From the NCBI GenBank assembly GCA_001780825.1, contig MFIX01000192.1, forward strand, positions 4,624-33,233: 28,610 nucleotides of DNA. Direction: 5' to 3'. A program made the position numbers and the translations under genes. Below the pieces are notes generated by a model. That model saw nothing but the letters and a program-made list of their open reading frames with translations. It was not told where the DNA came from and did not search any database. Shown one piece after another: positions 7,677-15,997 of the stretch. Every line of letters begins with the position of its first letter. Position 1 is the stretch's first letter. This stretch comes from Candidatus Glassbacteria bacterium RIFCSPLOWO2_12_FULL_58_11. Lineage in GTDB: Bacteria; Gemmatimonadota; Glassbacteria; GWA2-58-10.

Positions 7677-8183
7677 TTGGGCCCGAAACTGATTGTCGGC
7701 GTTTACCCGGGGACTTTCGATCCAATCACCTTGGGGCATCTGGATGTCATCCGGCGCAGCCTGAAAATGGTCAACCGCCTGATAATTGCCGTGGTCCGCT
7801 CGAACAGCAAAAATACCACGTTCGACTCCGCGGAGCGGGTCAGGCTGATCCAGGATTCCCTGGCGGAGTGGGGTCTCGATATCGAGGTGGCCTCGTTCGA
7901 CGGGCTGCTGGTGGATTTTGCCCGGGCCAGGGGCGCGCAGGTGGTTTTCCGCGGCCTGCGGGCAGTCTCGGATTTCGAGTACGAGTTCCAGATGGCGTTG
8001 ATGAACAAGAAACTGGCCCCGGAGATCGAAGAGGTTTTCCTGACGCCGGACCAGAGCTATATTTATCTGAGCTCGAGTCTGGTCAAGGAGGTCGCTTCCC
8101 TGGGCGGTGATATCTCCGCCTTTGTCACCCCCTCGGTCGAGAGGGCCCTTGAGGCGCATTTCAGCCTCCGGGATGGGAAATAA
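7677..8183 (+). CDS. coaD: Phosphopantetheine adenylyltransferase CoaD
   Basis: CoaD transfers AMP from ATP to 4'-phosphopantetheine, giving dephospho-CoA, the penultimate step of coenzyme A synthesis. The nucleotidyltransferase signature is GVYPGTFDPITLGH (residues 8-21, with the T/HxGH motif at its end). FRGLRAVSDFEYEFQMALMN and the C-terminal SSSLVKEVA are also typical. The length of 168 residues is normal. The start must be TTG 7677: the rsmD stop TGA (7671-7673) lies in frame just upstream, and AAGGGAG (7664-7670) is placed 6 nt before it. A strong terminator follows at 8277. Confidence 0.95.
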   Translation: MGPKLIVGVYPGTFDPITLGHLDVIRRSLKMVNRLIIAVVRSNSKNTTFDSAERVRLIQDSLAEWGLDIEVASFDGLLVDFARARGAQVVFRGLRAVSDFEYEFQMALMNKKLAPEIEEVFLTPDQSYIYLSSSLVKEVASLGGDISAFVTPSVERALEAHFSLRDGK

Positions 8184-8276
8184 TGACTTGCGGGGTGCAT
8201 TGACGGCGGGCTGCGCAAAAAAAGCGGATAAATGTTTTCTTGATTTTTTTAGGCTCCTGATTTATTTTCAAATAAT

Positions 8277-8304
8277 GAGTGGGGCAAGCCCCACTCTTTT
8301 TTTT
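8277..8304 (+). terminator. Strong rho-independent terminator after coaD
   Basis: GAGTGGGGC (8277-8285) and GCCCCACTC (8288-8296) form a 9-bp perfect stem with a minimal loop, followed by eight T residues (8297-8304). It separates the recJ-rsmD-coaD unit from the rimP-nusA operon. rimP begins only 30 bases later, so its promoter must lie in the short gap, or upstream with read-through. Confidence 0.9.
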
Positions 8305-8333
8305 CAAGATGGGTCGGGGTCGAGGCCCGGCCC

Positions 8334-8816
8334 ATGATCGCGAGACCGCGGATGGAAATCCAGAACAGCCTGTTCGATCTCTGTGAGCCGGTGCTGAAAG
8401 AAGCGGGCTACGAGCTGGTCTGGGCGCAGGTTTCCGGGCTTGCCGGGAGAATGAAAGCCGCGCTCTATATCGACAAGCCGGGCGGAGTGAATGTGGAGGA
8501 CTGCGCGGCCGCCAGCCGTCTGGCCGATCCGCTGATCGAGGGCAGCGGACTGTTCAGCTCCTTCTATACTCTCGAGGTTTCCTCTCCGGGGTTGGACCGG
8601 CCGCTTTTTAAAGCCGGCGACTACGAGAGGTTCTCCGGCCGGAAAGCCCGGCTCTGGCTGCGCCGGCCCGATACGGGGAACCGGAAGAAATTTACCGGGG
8701 TCCTGCGGGGCCTGAAAGAGGGCAGCCGGATTGCGCTTGAGCTGGAAGGCGGCTCTCTGGAGGAGATACCATTGGACAATATCCGGAAGGCAAATCTCGT
8801 TTACGAATGGAGCTAG
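8334..8816 (+). CDS. rimP: Ribosome maturation factor RimP
   Basis: RimP helps assemble the 30S subunit, in particular binding of S12. Characteristic segments are GYELVWAQVSG, the acidic VNVEDCAAASRLADPLIE block in the N-terminal domain, and LEVSSPGLDRPL at the domain border; the C-terminal SH3-like domain contains EIPLDNIRKANLVYEW. The length of 160 residues is normal. The ATG at 8334 is taken; ATG 8352 is an alternative, and neither has a strong ribosome site. nusA follows about 90 bases later, the near-universal order in this operon. Confidence 0.92.
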   Translation: MIARPRMEIQNSLFDLCEPVLKEAGYELVWAQVSGLAGRMKAALYIDKPGGVNVEDCAAASRLADPLIEGSGLFSSFYTLEVSSPGLDRPLFKAGDYERFSGRKARLWLRRPDTGNRKKFTGVLRGLKEGSRIALELEGGSLEEIPLDNIRKANLVYEWS

Positions 8817-8909
8817 CCTCGAACTGAAGTTTCCGCCGGTTTTTGTACCGGCTCTGAATCGAAATATGATTTCGTCTCATTCTTTTGAAATTCGGGTGGA
8901 GCCTTATTT

Positions 8910-10367
8910 ATGATCAATCCAATTCTGGATGCCTTTGCCGAGATCGCGCGTGAGAAGAACATCGGGCGCGAAGAGTTGATAGGGATGATCGAGGCCGGCC
9001 TGGTGGCCGCGGTGCGCAAGAAATACGGGCCGACCTGCGAGGTGGATGTGCGGATAGACCCGCTGGGAGGCAGGATTACGATCCGGGTCGGACGGCAGGT
9101 GGTCGGGGAGGTGACCGATCCGAGCGCCCAGATCACTCTGGCCGAGGCCGCCGAGCTCGACAAGGCGATCCAGGCCGGCGAGATTTTCTGGCAGGATGTC
9201 CCCTTCGGGGATTTCGGCCGCAATGCTATTCAGGCGGCGAAACAGGTCGTGATCCAGCGCATCCGGGAGGCCGAGCGCGATAAAATCCGCGCTGAATACT
9301 CGGGCAAGATCGGCGAGCTGCTCTCCGGGACCATCCAGCAGGTGGAGCGGGGCAACTACGTGATTTTCCTCAACAAGCAGACCGAGGCGATCCTGCCGAT
9401 GAAAGAAGTCAACCGTAAGGACCATTTCAAGCAGGGCGATCCGATCCGCGCCTGCCTGATCGACATCCGCGAGACCACCAAGGGGCCGCAGCTCATTCTC
9501 AGCCGCACCAATGAGAGTTTCCTCAAAGCCCTGTTCCAGCTTGAAGTGCCCGAGATCTATCAGGGGATAATCGAGATCAAGGGCGTGGTGCGCGAAGCCG
9601 GCAGCCGCTCCAAGATCGCCGTGTATTCCAACGATGACCATATCGATCCGGTGGGCGCCTGCGTGGGACTCAAGGGCAGCCGGGTACAGGCCGTGGTTAA
9701 TGAGATGGGCGGCGAGCGGATCGACATCATTCCCTATTCGGATGACCCCCAGGAGTTTGTCCGGGCCTCGCTGAACCCGGCTAAAATCTACCGGACTTCG
9801 ATCGACCGGGAGGAACACAAGGTGGCCGTGGTGATCGAGGACGATCAGCTTTCCCTGGCGATCGGCAAAAACGGCCAGAACGTGCGGCTGGCCTCCATGC
9901 TCACCGGCTGGAAGATAGACCTGGTGCAGAAAAAGGACTTTCTGGCCCAGCGCGATGAAATGCTCACCGGGGTTTTCGGCGCGAGCAAGGAGAGTGAAGG
10001 GGCGCCCGCGGTGGAGAAGAAACCCTGGCCGGACAAGAAACCCGAGCGCAAACCCGCGCCTGAGGAGGAAATCCCGGTCGCCGCGATGGATGTCGGCAAG
10101 CTCAATCAGAACCAGCGCGATTTGCTCGATGACCTGCCGGTGGAGGATTTCCCGATCAGCCTGATCGATTCCTTTACCCCGACCGTGCGTCAAAAGCTCG
10201 AGGAGGCCGGCTACGACACGTTCTACCGGCTGGTGTTGGCCACCGAGGATGAACTGTGCCAGATCAAGGGGATCGGCAAGCAGAGCAGCACGAAAATCAA
10301 GAACGTGGTCGACTTCCTGATCGAGCATTATGCCGAGGAAGCCGAGGAAGAAGGGGAGGAAAGCTAG
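8910..10367 (+). CDS. nusA: Transcription termination/antitermination factor NusA
   Basis: NusA binds RNA polymerase and the nascent RNA and modulates pausing, termination and antitermination. The NusA N-terminal domain spans about residues 1-125. An S1 RNA-binding domain begins with GELLSGTIQQVERGNYVIFL (about 132-200). Two KH domains follow, with GACVGLKGSRVQAVVNEMGG and LAIGKNGQNVRLAS. After an acidic/lysine-rich linker a helix-hairpin-helix-like end contains IKGIGKQSSTKIKNVVDFL and an acidic tail. The 485 residues are ordinary for lineages with a short C-terminal extension. GGTGGAG stands about 10 bases before the ATG. The small ylxR and ylxQ genes often found between nusA and infB are absent. 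Confidence 0.96.
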   Translation: MINPILDAFAEIAREKNIGREELIGMIEAGLVAAVRKKYGPTCEVDVRIDPLGGRITIRVGRQVVGEVTDPSAQITLAEAAELDKAIQAGEIFWQDVPFGDFGRNAIQAAKQVVIQRIREAERDKIRAEYSGKIGELLSGTIQQVERGNYVIFLNKQTEAILPMKEVNRKDHFKQGDPIRACLIDIRETTKGPQLILSRTNESFLKALFQLEVPEIYQGIIEIKGVVREAGSRSKIAVYSNDDHIDPVGACVGLKGSRVQAVVNEMGGERIDIIPYSDDPQEFVRASLNPAKIYRTSIDREEHKVAVVIEDDQLSLAIGKNGQNVRLASMLTGWKIDLVQKKDFLAQRDEMLTGVFGASKESEGAPAVEKKPWPDKKPERKPAPEEEIPVAAMDVGKLNQNQRDLLDDLPVEDFPISLIDSFTPTVRQKLEEAGYDTFYRLVLATEDELCQIKGIGKQSSTKIKNVVDFLIEHYAEEAEEEGEES

Positions 10368-10416
10368 GCGGCCTGATTTACGAGGATTGTCCACAGGGCG
10401 GCCTGAAATGTGGGAA

Positions 10417-10432
10417 ACTGTTTACAAACAGT
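10417..10432 (+). promoter_or_regulatory. Perfect 16-bp dyad overlapping the -35 of the infB promoter
   Basis: ACTGTTTACAAACAGT is a perfect inverted repeat (7-bp arms, AC centre) about 50 bases after the nusA stop. Its right half overlaps the predicted -35 box TTTACA (10421-10426). A dimeric repressor or activator site would look like this; a short RNA hairpin is the alternative. It is not a canonical LexA box, because the CTGT and ACAG are 6 and not 8 bases apart. Confidence 0.4.
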
Positions 10433-10449
10433 AGCTAAGATACTATCTT
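10421..10449 (+). promoter_or_regulatory. Predicted sigma-70 promoter upstream of infB
   Basis: TTTACA (10421-10426), a 17-base spacer and TATCTT (10444-10449) give a plausible promoter with a start near 10456, leaving a leader of about 90 bases before infB. The -10 sequence and spacing match those of the two tRNA promoters in the window. It would give infB and downstream genes expression independent of rimP-nusA. Confidence 0.5.
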
Positions 10450-10544
10450 ATTAAGAATTTACTGAATTCCCTCCCGGGGATTTCAACACTTTCACCTTTT
10501 TTAGGCAGTAACTTTTATACAAGTTAAATGCTGCGGAGTTGGAA

Positions 10545-12821
10545 TTGAGCGTTTTAAGGGTTTACCAGGCAGCAAAAGAATTCGATATCTCCAGTGAGGC
10601 CCTGGTAAAGTTGCTGGCGGATATTTCCCGTCCGGTCTCCAGCCACATGAGCACCATCGACGAGGAAACTGTCCGGCTGATCACCAAGAAACTGGCCCAG
10701 GAAAAAGCCATTGTCCGTGAAAAAATCGAGAGCAAGAAGAAGAAGTTCGGGCCCGGGCGGGTAAAGGAAAAGGACGAGGAGGAAAGGCCGCGGCGTAAGG
10801 AAGCCGTGCGCGCCAAGGTAACCTCCCGCCGCAAGCACTGGGACAGCGGGAAAGAGGTCTGGGTCGAGGAGGAAGCGCCCAAAATCTGGGGCAGGAAAAA
10901 GAAGAAAAAGAAAAAAATCAGCCAGAAAGTCATCGCCGAGAATATTCGCCGTACGCTGGCCAAAATTGATGCCGGGGTGGTGAAAAAGAAAAGGCGCAAG
11001 CGCGGCACCGGGGGTGTGGTGGTGGTCGAGGAGCAGGGGGCTGAAAACCAGGTCAAAGTAATGGAGTTTATTTCCCTGGCCGAGCTGAGCGACCAGATCG
11101 AGGTCCCGGCCAGCAAGCTGATCAGTACCTGTATCGACCTGGGGCTGATGGTGACGGTTAACCAGCGGCTCGATTTCGATACGATAAGCCTGATCTGCGA
11201 CGGTTTCGGGTTCAAGGCCATCCGGGATGAGGAATACGGGCACGAGCTGCTCGAAGAGGAAACGCGCGAGGAACACGAGAAATACGGCGATCAGCGCAAG
11301 CGCGCGCCGATTGTCACGGTCATGGGCCATGTGGACCACGGCAAGACTACCCTGCTCGATTACCTGCGCAAAAGCGACATAATCTCCGGCGAGTCGGGCG
11401 GTATCACCCAGCATATCGGCGCCTACAATGTCATCACCGGGGGCGGCCCGATCTGTTTCCTGGACACTCCAGGGCACGAGGCTTTCACCGCGATGCGCGC
11501 CCGGGGCGCCCAGGTCACCGACCTGGTGATCCTGGTAGTCGCCGCCGATGACTCGGTCCAGCCTCAGACTATCGAAGCGATCAACCATGCCAAAGCCGCC
11601 GGTGTGCCGATTATCGTGGCGATCAATAAAATCGATCTGCCCGCGGCCAACACCGGCCGGGTAAAACAGGAACTCTCCACTCAGGGTCTGCTGATCGAGG
11701 AGTTCGGCGGCAAGATTCTCTGCGCCGAGATCAGTGCCAAGAAAGGCACCGGCATGGATCACCTGCTGGAGCTGATCCTGCTGCAGTCCGAGATGATGGA
11801 GCTGACCGCCCAGTTCTCCGGTCCGGCGCGAGGGGTGGTGATCGAGGCCAAGCTCGACCGGGGCATGGGCGCGATGGCCACTATCCTGCTCACCGATGGC
11901 ACCCTGGTGGTCGGCGATCCCTTTATCTGCGGGCTGGTTTCCGGCCGGGTCCGGGGCATGCGCTCCGAGCGCGGCGAGAATGTTGCTGAGTGCGGGCCGG
12001 CCTCGCCGGTCCAAGTGCTCGGGTTCGATGGAGTGCCGCAGGCCGGAGACAACTTCCATGTCGTGCGCGATGAGCGCGAGGCCAAGGATATTTCGACTGT
12101 CCGCCAGCGCTTGAAACGCGAACAGGATTTTTCCCGCCATCACAAGCTGACTCTCAACCAGCTTTTCCAACGGATCGAAGCCGGCGAGGTGCACAACCTG
12201 CACCTGATTATCAAGGGTGATGTGGACGGTTCGGTCGAGGCTCTCTCCGACTCTCTGGAGAAACTTTCCACGCCGGAAGTCAGGGTGGAGGTAATTCACC
12301 GCGGAGTAGGCGCGATCACCGAAAACGACGTAATCCTGGCCTCGGCCAGCCGCGCGATAATCATCGGCTTCCATGTCCGTCCGGACATCCGGGCGCGCGA
12401 GGCGGCCCAGCGGGAAGGCGTGGATATCCGCCTCTACCGGGTGATTTACGAAGTTGTGGACAATATCCGTCTGGCCATGGAAGGGCTGCTCTCGATGGAG
12501 GAGAAAGAGACCCTGCAAAGCTCGGTCGAGGTCCGTGAGGTCTATAAGATATCGAAGATCGGGACCGTGGCGGGCTGCTTTGTGATCGAGGGCAAGGTGA
12601 ACCGCAACCACCGCGCCCGCCTGATCCGCGACGGAGTAGTTATCTGGGAGGGCAGTTTCGCTTCCCTCAAGCGCTTCAAAGATGATGCCAAAGAGGTGGC
12701 CAGCGGGTTTGAATGCGGCATCCGCCTTGAAAACTATCAGGACCTGAAAGTTGGCGATATCATCGAAACTTTTGTTATCGAAGAGATTAAACGCCAGCTC
12801 AGCAGCCAGACTTCGGAATGA
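10545..12821 (+). CDS. infB: Translation initiation factor IF-2
   Basis: IF2 is the GTPase that brings initiator tRNA to the 30S subunit and drives subunit joining. The first IF2_N domain (LRVYQAAKEFDISSEALVKL) is followed by a lysine-rich linker, a second IF2_N region, and the G domain. G1 is GHVDHGKTT near residue 261, the switch region contains GGITQHIGAYNV, G3 is DTPGHEAF, and G4 is NKID. Domains II-IV follow and the C-terminus looks complete. A TTG at 10539 also lies in frame, but TTG 10545 is preferred because GGAG (10534-10537) is 7 bases before it and the protein then starts MSVLRVYQ, as in homologs; this gives 758 residues. The linker segment ENIRRTLAKIDAG resembles linkers of FCB-group IF2 proteins. 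Confidence 0.96.
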   Translation: MSVLRVYQAAKEFDISSEALVKLLADISRPVSSHMSTIDEETVRLITKKLAQEKAIVREKIESKKKKFGPGRVKEKDEEERPRRKEAVRAKVTSRRKHWDSGKEVWVEEEAPKIWGRKKKKKKKISQKVIAENIRRTLAKIDAGVVKKKRRKRGTGGVVVVEEQGAENQVKVMEFISLAELSDQIEVPASKLISTCIDLGLMVTVNQRLDFDTISLICDGFGFKAIRDEEYGHELLEEETREEHEKYGDQRKRAPIVTVMGHVDHGKTTLLDYLRKSDIISGESGGITQHIGAYNVITGGGPICFLDTPGHEAFTAMRARGAQVTDLVILVVAADDSVQPQTIEAINHAKAAGVPIIVAINKIDLPAANTGRVKQELSTQGLLIEEFGGKILCAEISAKKGTGMDHLLELILLQSEMMELTAQFSGPARGVVIEAKLDRGMGAMATILLTDGTLVVGDPFICGLVSGRVRGMRSERGENVAECGPASPVQVLGFDGVPQAGDNFHVVRDEREAKDISTVRQRLKREQDFSRHHKLTLNQLFQRIEAGEVHNLHLIIKGDVDGSVEALSDSLEKLSTPEVRVEVIHRGVGAITENDVILASASRAIIIGFHVRPDIRAREAAQREGVDIRLYRVIYEVVDNIRLAMEGLLSMEEKETLQSSVEVREVYKISKIGTVAGCFVIEGKVNRNHRARLIRDGVVIWEGSFASLKRFKDDAKEVASGFECGIRLENYQDLKVGDIIETFVIEEIKRQLSSQTSE

Positions 12822-12842
12822 TACTAAAAGCCCCTTACGCCG

Positions 12843-13124
12843 ATGGTCATAGGTGTCTGCACTTTTGATCTGTACCTCGCGGGTATTCATTCGCTCAAGG
12901 CCAAGCGCGGGGTGCTTAAAAGACTCAAGGCAAGAATCATAAGCAAGTTCAATGTTTCCGTGGCCGAGGTCGGCGCCCAGGACAGCTGGCAGCGCTCCAG
13001 ACTGGCGGTGGCGGTGGTGTCCAATGAGCAGCGCTTCGCCAACCAGGTCCTCTCGAAAGTCTCGGAGCTGGTGGTTTCCAATGGCGAAGTGGCGCTGATC
13101 GACCAGGAAATGACGTTTTTTTAA
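12843..13124 (+). CDS. DUF503 family protein, YlxP-like
   Basis: This 93-residue protein has the YlxP/DUF503 pattern: MVIGVCTFDLYL, then HSLKAKRGVLKRLKARI, and NVSVAEVGAQDSWQRSRLAV. It has a ferredoxin-like fold in known members. It sits between infB and rbfA, the position of ylxP in Bacillus and many other bacteria, which suggests a role linked to ribosome biogenesis, though its biochemical function is unproven. Its TAA shares one base with the rbfA ATG (TAATG), so rbfA translation is probably coupled. Confidence 0.88.
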   Translation: MVIGVCTFDLYLAGIHSLKAKRGVLKRLKARIISKFNVSVAEVGAQDSWQRSRLAVAVVSNEQRFANQVLSKVSELVVSNGEVALIDQEMTFF

Positions 13125-13495
13125 TGGCGCGAAACGCTTTCAAAAGAAGTGACCGGCTGGGACACCTCCTGCAGCGGGAGATCGGCAATGTGCTGCAGCT
13201 CGAGGTCAACAACCCGCGGCTGCGGTTTGTCACGGTCACCGGAGTCCGTCTTTCCGATGATCTGAAAGACGCCACGGTTTTTGTGTCGATCATCGGCGAG
13301 GATAAGCAGAAGACTTTTGACAGCCTTCTGAATGCGGTCAGTTTCATCCGCACCTGCACCGGAAAGCGCTGTTATTTGAAATTTGTGCCCCGGCTGAATT
13401 TCAAGCTGGACCTGACAGCCGAGCGGGCTTCCCGGATCGATCACCTTTTGCAGGAGATGCACTCCGGGGATGACCGGGAGGCACCGCCTGAATGA
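13124..13495 (+). CDS. rbfA: Ribosome-binding factor A
   Basis: RbfA is a KH-fold protein that binds the 30S subunit late in assembly, near helix 1 of 16S rRNA, and is needed for full maturation and cold adaptation. The N-terminal helix RSDRLGHLLQREIGNVLQLE, the strand VTVTGVRLSDDLKDATVFVS and KFVPRLNFKLDLTAERASRI match the family. The 123 residues are typical. The start overlaps the DUF503 stop by one base, and its TGA overlaps the truB ATG by four bases (ATGA). Confidence 0.94.
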   Translation: MARNAFKRSDRLGHLLQREIGNVLQLEVNNPRLRFVTVTGVRLSDDLKDATVFVSIIGEDKQKTFDSLLNAVSFIRTCTGKRCYLKFVPRLNFKLDLTAERASRIDHLLQEMHSGDDREAPPE

Positions 13496-14499
13496 AAACG
13501 GAGCTGGTTTCGGACGAGCGGATGAATCGAACCAGCGCCGCAAAGAAAGTGGCTGGCGGCATTCTGCTGGTAAATAAGAGGACCGGACTGACCAGCCACG
13601 ATGTGGTTGATCGCGCCAGGCGGATCCTGCGGGAGAAGAAAATCGGCCACACGGGGACGCTGGACCCGCGGGCCGAGGGGCTGCTGGTGCTCTGCGTGGG
13701 TGGAGCGACCCGCTTCGCCTCCTTTCTGGCCAACCAGGATAAAACCTACCGCGCTGTGATCCGGCTCGGACGCACTACCGCCACCGATGACAGCGAGGGC
13801 GAGGTTCTCTCCAGCTACGAGGGAGACCTGGCGCCGCTGGTCGGGGAGAAGCGGCTTGAACAGGCCCTCGATTCGTTCGCCGGGCTGAGTTTGCAGGTCC
13901 CGCCGTCTTACAGCGCCAAGAAAATCGGCGGGGTGCCGGCCTATGTCCTGGCCCGGCGCGGGGAGAAGCCCAGGCTCAAGCCTGTGGCGGTGCGGATCGG
14001 TTCGATCCGGCTGCTGCGGTTCGAGCTGCCGGAGCTGGAGCTGGAAGTAGACTGCTCGGCGGGCACTTACTTGCGCTCGCTGGCCCGGGACCTGGGCGAA
14101 AAGCTTGGCTGCGGCGGTTACCTCTGTTCCCTGGTGCGCACCCGCGTCGGCGATTTTACCCTGGATTCGGCGGCTACCCTGGAAGAGTTGCGGACCGCCG
14201 GGATCGGGGAAATAGAGCGGAAGTACCTGCGGCCGATTGAGAGCGGCCTGGCCGGCATGCCCGCGGTCGAGCTGACCGTCTCGGGCGTGGAAAAAGTATA
14301 TTTCGGCAGGCTGGCGGAAATGGGAAGGGATTGCAGTCTCCTGCCGGAGCCGCCCGCCTCCGCTGGAGTGCTCGAGGTGCGGATGCAGGACGGCCGGGGC
14401 CGCTTCCTCGGAATCGGCCGGCTCGAGCGGATCGGGACATCCATGGGCGTCCTGCAGCCTAAACGGCTGATGGTCGAGGCCTTTCCGTTCGATTCCTGA
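13492..14499 (+). CDS. truB: tRNA pseudouridine(55) synthase TruB
   Basis: TruB makes pseudouridine 55 in the T loop of tRNAs. The catalytic motif GHTGTLDPRAEGLL places the nucleophile at D58. Other family segments are GGILLVNKRTGLTSHDVV, KTYRAVIRLGRTTATDDSEG, VPPSYSAKKIGG, and CSAGTYLRSLARDLGEKLGC. A PUA-like C-terminal domain ends the protein. The ATG at 13492 overlaps the rbfA stop (ATGA) and has GGGAG at 13476-13480; ATG 13522 is an internal alternative. The 335 residues are slightly longer than the E. coli protein. Confidence 0.95.
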   Translation: MKTELVSDERMNRTSAAKKVAGGILLVNKRTGLTSHDVVDRARRILREKKIGHTGTLDPRAEGLLVLCVGGATRFASFLANQDKTYRAVIRLGRTTATDDSEGEVLSSYEGDLAPLVGEKRLEQALDSFAGLSLQVPPSYSAKKIGGVPAYVLARRGEKPRLKPVAVRIGSIRLLRFELPELELEVDCSAGTYLRSLARDLGEKLGCGGYLCSLVRTRVGDFTLDSAATLEELRTAGIGEIERKYLRPIESGLAGMPAVELTVSGVEKVYFGRLAEMGRDCSLLPEPPASAGVLEVRMQDGRGRFLGIGRLERIGTSMGVLQPKRLMVEAFPFDS

Positions 14500-14564
14500 G
14501 CGCGCGGCGGCGGGGACAGCGTTTAAGATGGTGCGGCAAGAATAATCCTTGGAACTCTGGCTTT

Positions 14565-15533
14565 ATGGCTGAAAATAAATCGACAGCGCCGCCGAGCCTG
14601 CCTCCGGGCGTTGGTACCGCGGTCACCGTGGGCACTTTTGACGGGCTGCATAAGGGTCACCTGGGAATCCTGGATAAGCTGCTGAATGAGGCGTCCGCCC
14701 AAAAGCTCAGTTCTCTGGTGGTGACCTTCGATCCGCACCCGAGGCAGGTCCTGCAGCCGGAATTCAAGATGAAAGTGCTGCTCGGCACGCAAGCCAAAGT
14801 CCGACTGCTGGCTGAGCTGGGGGTCGATTACGTGGCGGTCTTGAAGTTTGACCGCACCCTGTCCCAGGTGGCCCCTGAGAAATTTGTCGAGGACTATCTC
14901 GTATCCCGTTACGGCATGAAAAGCCTGGTGGTCGGTTATGACCACGCCTTTGGCAAGGACCGCGCCGGCAGCGAAAAAGTTCTGGGCGAGCTCGCCACGG
15001 TTTATGGCTACAGTCTGATTAAAGTCCCGCCGGTGCTCATGGACGGCAAGCCGATATCCAGCTCCTGGGTCCGCTCGGCCCTCGATGCAGGGGACATGCA
15101 GTTGACCTCGCGGTTGTTGGGCCGTTTCTTTACGATCTCGGGCAAGGTGGTCGAGGGGGCGGGACGCGGCAAGGGGCTCGGCCATCCGACCGCGAACATC
15201 GAGCCCGAGGATGTGGGAGCCCAGGCGATCCCGGAGGGGATTTACGCCGCGGTGGTAGCGCTGGACGGGAAATTGCTGCGGGGCGCCTTGCATTATGGGC
15301 CCCGGCCGACATTCAATGAGAAAGCTCCGACACTGGAGCTCAACCTGTTCGATTTTTCCGGCGATCTCTATGGCCGCCGGATTGAAGTCTCGGTTATCGA
15401 GCGCATCAGGCCGATCCTGCGCTTTAAAAGCGCCGGGGATTTGACCAGGCAGATGGATCGGGATGACCAGGAGGTGAAAAAGGTATTCGAGAAAATCAGC
15501 ATGCCGGCCTCGACTCTGAGCCGTGCACTTTAA
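14565..15533 (+). CDS. ribF: Bifunctional riboflavin kinase/FAD synthetase RibF
   Basis: RibF phosphorylates riboflavin to FMN and adenylates FMN to FAD. The N-terminal FAD synthetase half has the nucleotidyltransferase motif VGTFDGLHKGH (residues 22-32), FDPHPRQVLQP, and the SSSWVRSAL segment. The C-terminal riboflavin kinase half has GLGHPTANI near residue 205, with the metal-binding PTAN, then PEGIYAAVV and GPRPTFNE. At 322 residues it is full length. No FMN riboswitch is visible upstream. It lies 65 bases after truB and before rpsO, the standard order. Confidence 0.95.
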   Translation: MAENKSTAPPSLPPGVGTAVTVGTFDGLHKGHLGILDKLLNEASAQKLSSLVVTFDPHPRQVLQPEFKMKVLLGTQAKVRLLAELGVDYVAVLKFDRTLSQVAPEKFVEDYLVSRYGMKSLVVGYDHAFGKDRAGSEKVLGELATVYGYSLIKVPPVLMDGKPISSSWVRSALDAGDMQLTSRLLGRFFTISGKVVEGAGRGKGLGHPTANIEPEDVGAQAIPEGIYAAVVALDGKLLRGALHYGPRPTFNEKAPTLELNLFDFSGDLYGRRIEVSVIERIRPILRFKSAGDLTRQMDRDDQEVKKVFEKISMPASTLSRAL

Positions 15534-15537
15534 TTGT

Positions 15538-15567
15538 TTCACATAAACAGCGATTCATTCGTAGAAT
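15538..15567 (+). promoter_or_regulatory. Possible rpsO promoter
   Basis: TTCACA (15538-15543) and TAGAAT (15562-15567), each five of six to consensus, are separated by 18 bases. Transcription would begin near 15574, only about 12 bases before the ATG, so the leader would hold little more than the ribosome site. That tight fit lowers confidence. Confidence 0.35.
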
Positions 15568-15585
15568 TATTTTGGAGGGCGGTAA

Positions 15586-15855
15586 ATGAGTATTACTAAG
15601 GAAGCAAAAGCCGGAGTGATCGACAAATTCAAGCTGCACGAGGGAGATGTCGGTTCGGCTGAGGTGCAGATCGCGATCCTGACCGAGCGCATCCTCAACC
15701 TGACCGGGCACTTCAACGTTCACAAAAAAGATTTTCATTCGCGCCGCGGCCTTCTGCAGCTTGTCAGCCGCAGGAAAAGGCTGATCGAGTATTTGCGCAA
15801 CAAGGACTACGATTCGTACAAAAAGATGATCGAAGCTCTGAACTTAAGAAAGTAG
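15586..15855 (+). CDS. rpsO: 30S ribosomal protein S15
   Basis: S15 binds the three-way junction of helices 20-22 in 16S rRNA and nucleates assembly of the central domain. The 89 residues are the standard length. Conserved parts are GSAEVQIAILTERILNLTGH, HKKDFHSRRGLLQLVSRRKR, and the ending YKKMIEALNLRK. A strong GGAGGG (15574-15579) precedes the ATG. The stop is TAG at the canonical end of the protein, which shows TAG is read as stop in this organism. A terminator follows and then pnp, as in many bacteria. Confidence 0.97.
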   Translation: MSITKEAKAGVIDKFKLHEGDVGSAEVQIAILTERILNLTGHFNVHKKDFHSRRGLLQLVSRRKRLIEYLRNKDYDSYKKMIEALNLRK

Positions 15856-15875
15856 GCCTTTCAAGCCTGCCAGGC

Positions 15876-15908
15876 CGGTTCACGGCCCCGGATGAGCCGC
15901 TTTTTTTT
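15876..15908 (+). terminator. Rho-independent terminator after rpsO
   Basis: CGGTTCA (15876-15882) pairs fully with TGAGCCG (15893-15899), with one T-G wobble, around a GC-rich 10-base loop, and is followed by C and eight T residues (15901-15908). It would reduce or stop transcription between rpsO and pnp. Confidence 0.75.
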
Positions 15909-15966
15909 GAAGCGGACCCTCCGCAGCGGTGCCGGAGCATCAGGCTTGTTTTCTGCGCAGCAGTTA

Positions 15967-15997
15967 CCGGGACTGATCCCGGGCTAATTGTTTTTTT
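15967..15997 (+). promoter_or_regulatory. Hairpin and T run in the pnp leader
   Basis: CCGGGA (15967-15972) and TCCCGG (15977-15982) form a perfect 6-bp stem with a CTGA loop; a T run (15991-15997) lies eight bases further on. The offset T run makes it a poor terminator. It sits about 35 bases before the pnp ATG and could be a leader structure for RNA-level control, which is known for pnp in enteric bacteria through RNase III. Confidence 0.4.

Noticed and set aside
8240..8304. Promoter plus attenuator before rimP
   Set aside because: A weak TTGATT-N17-TATTTT array would start transcription almost at the terminator hairpin, too close for attenuation; the hairpin fits simple termination of coaD.
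10387..10395. DnaA-box-like TTGTCCACA, and another (TTTTCCACA on the minus strand) at 24382-24390
   Set aside because: Single isolated sites with no cluster, no AT-rich unwinding region and no dnaA or dnaN nearby; not an origin.
10554..12890. 778-codon open frame antisense to infB, and similar long antisense frames at 246-1589, 8904-10394, 14523-15542 and 26143-27066
   Set aside because: They mirror well-identified genes in G+C-rich DNA, show no family pattern, and arise from codon bias on the opposite strand.
14500..14564. FMN riboswitch before ribF
   Set aside because: The gap is only 65 bases and lacks the conserved RFN element.
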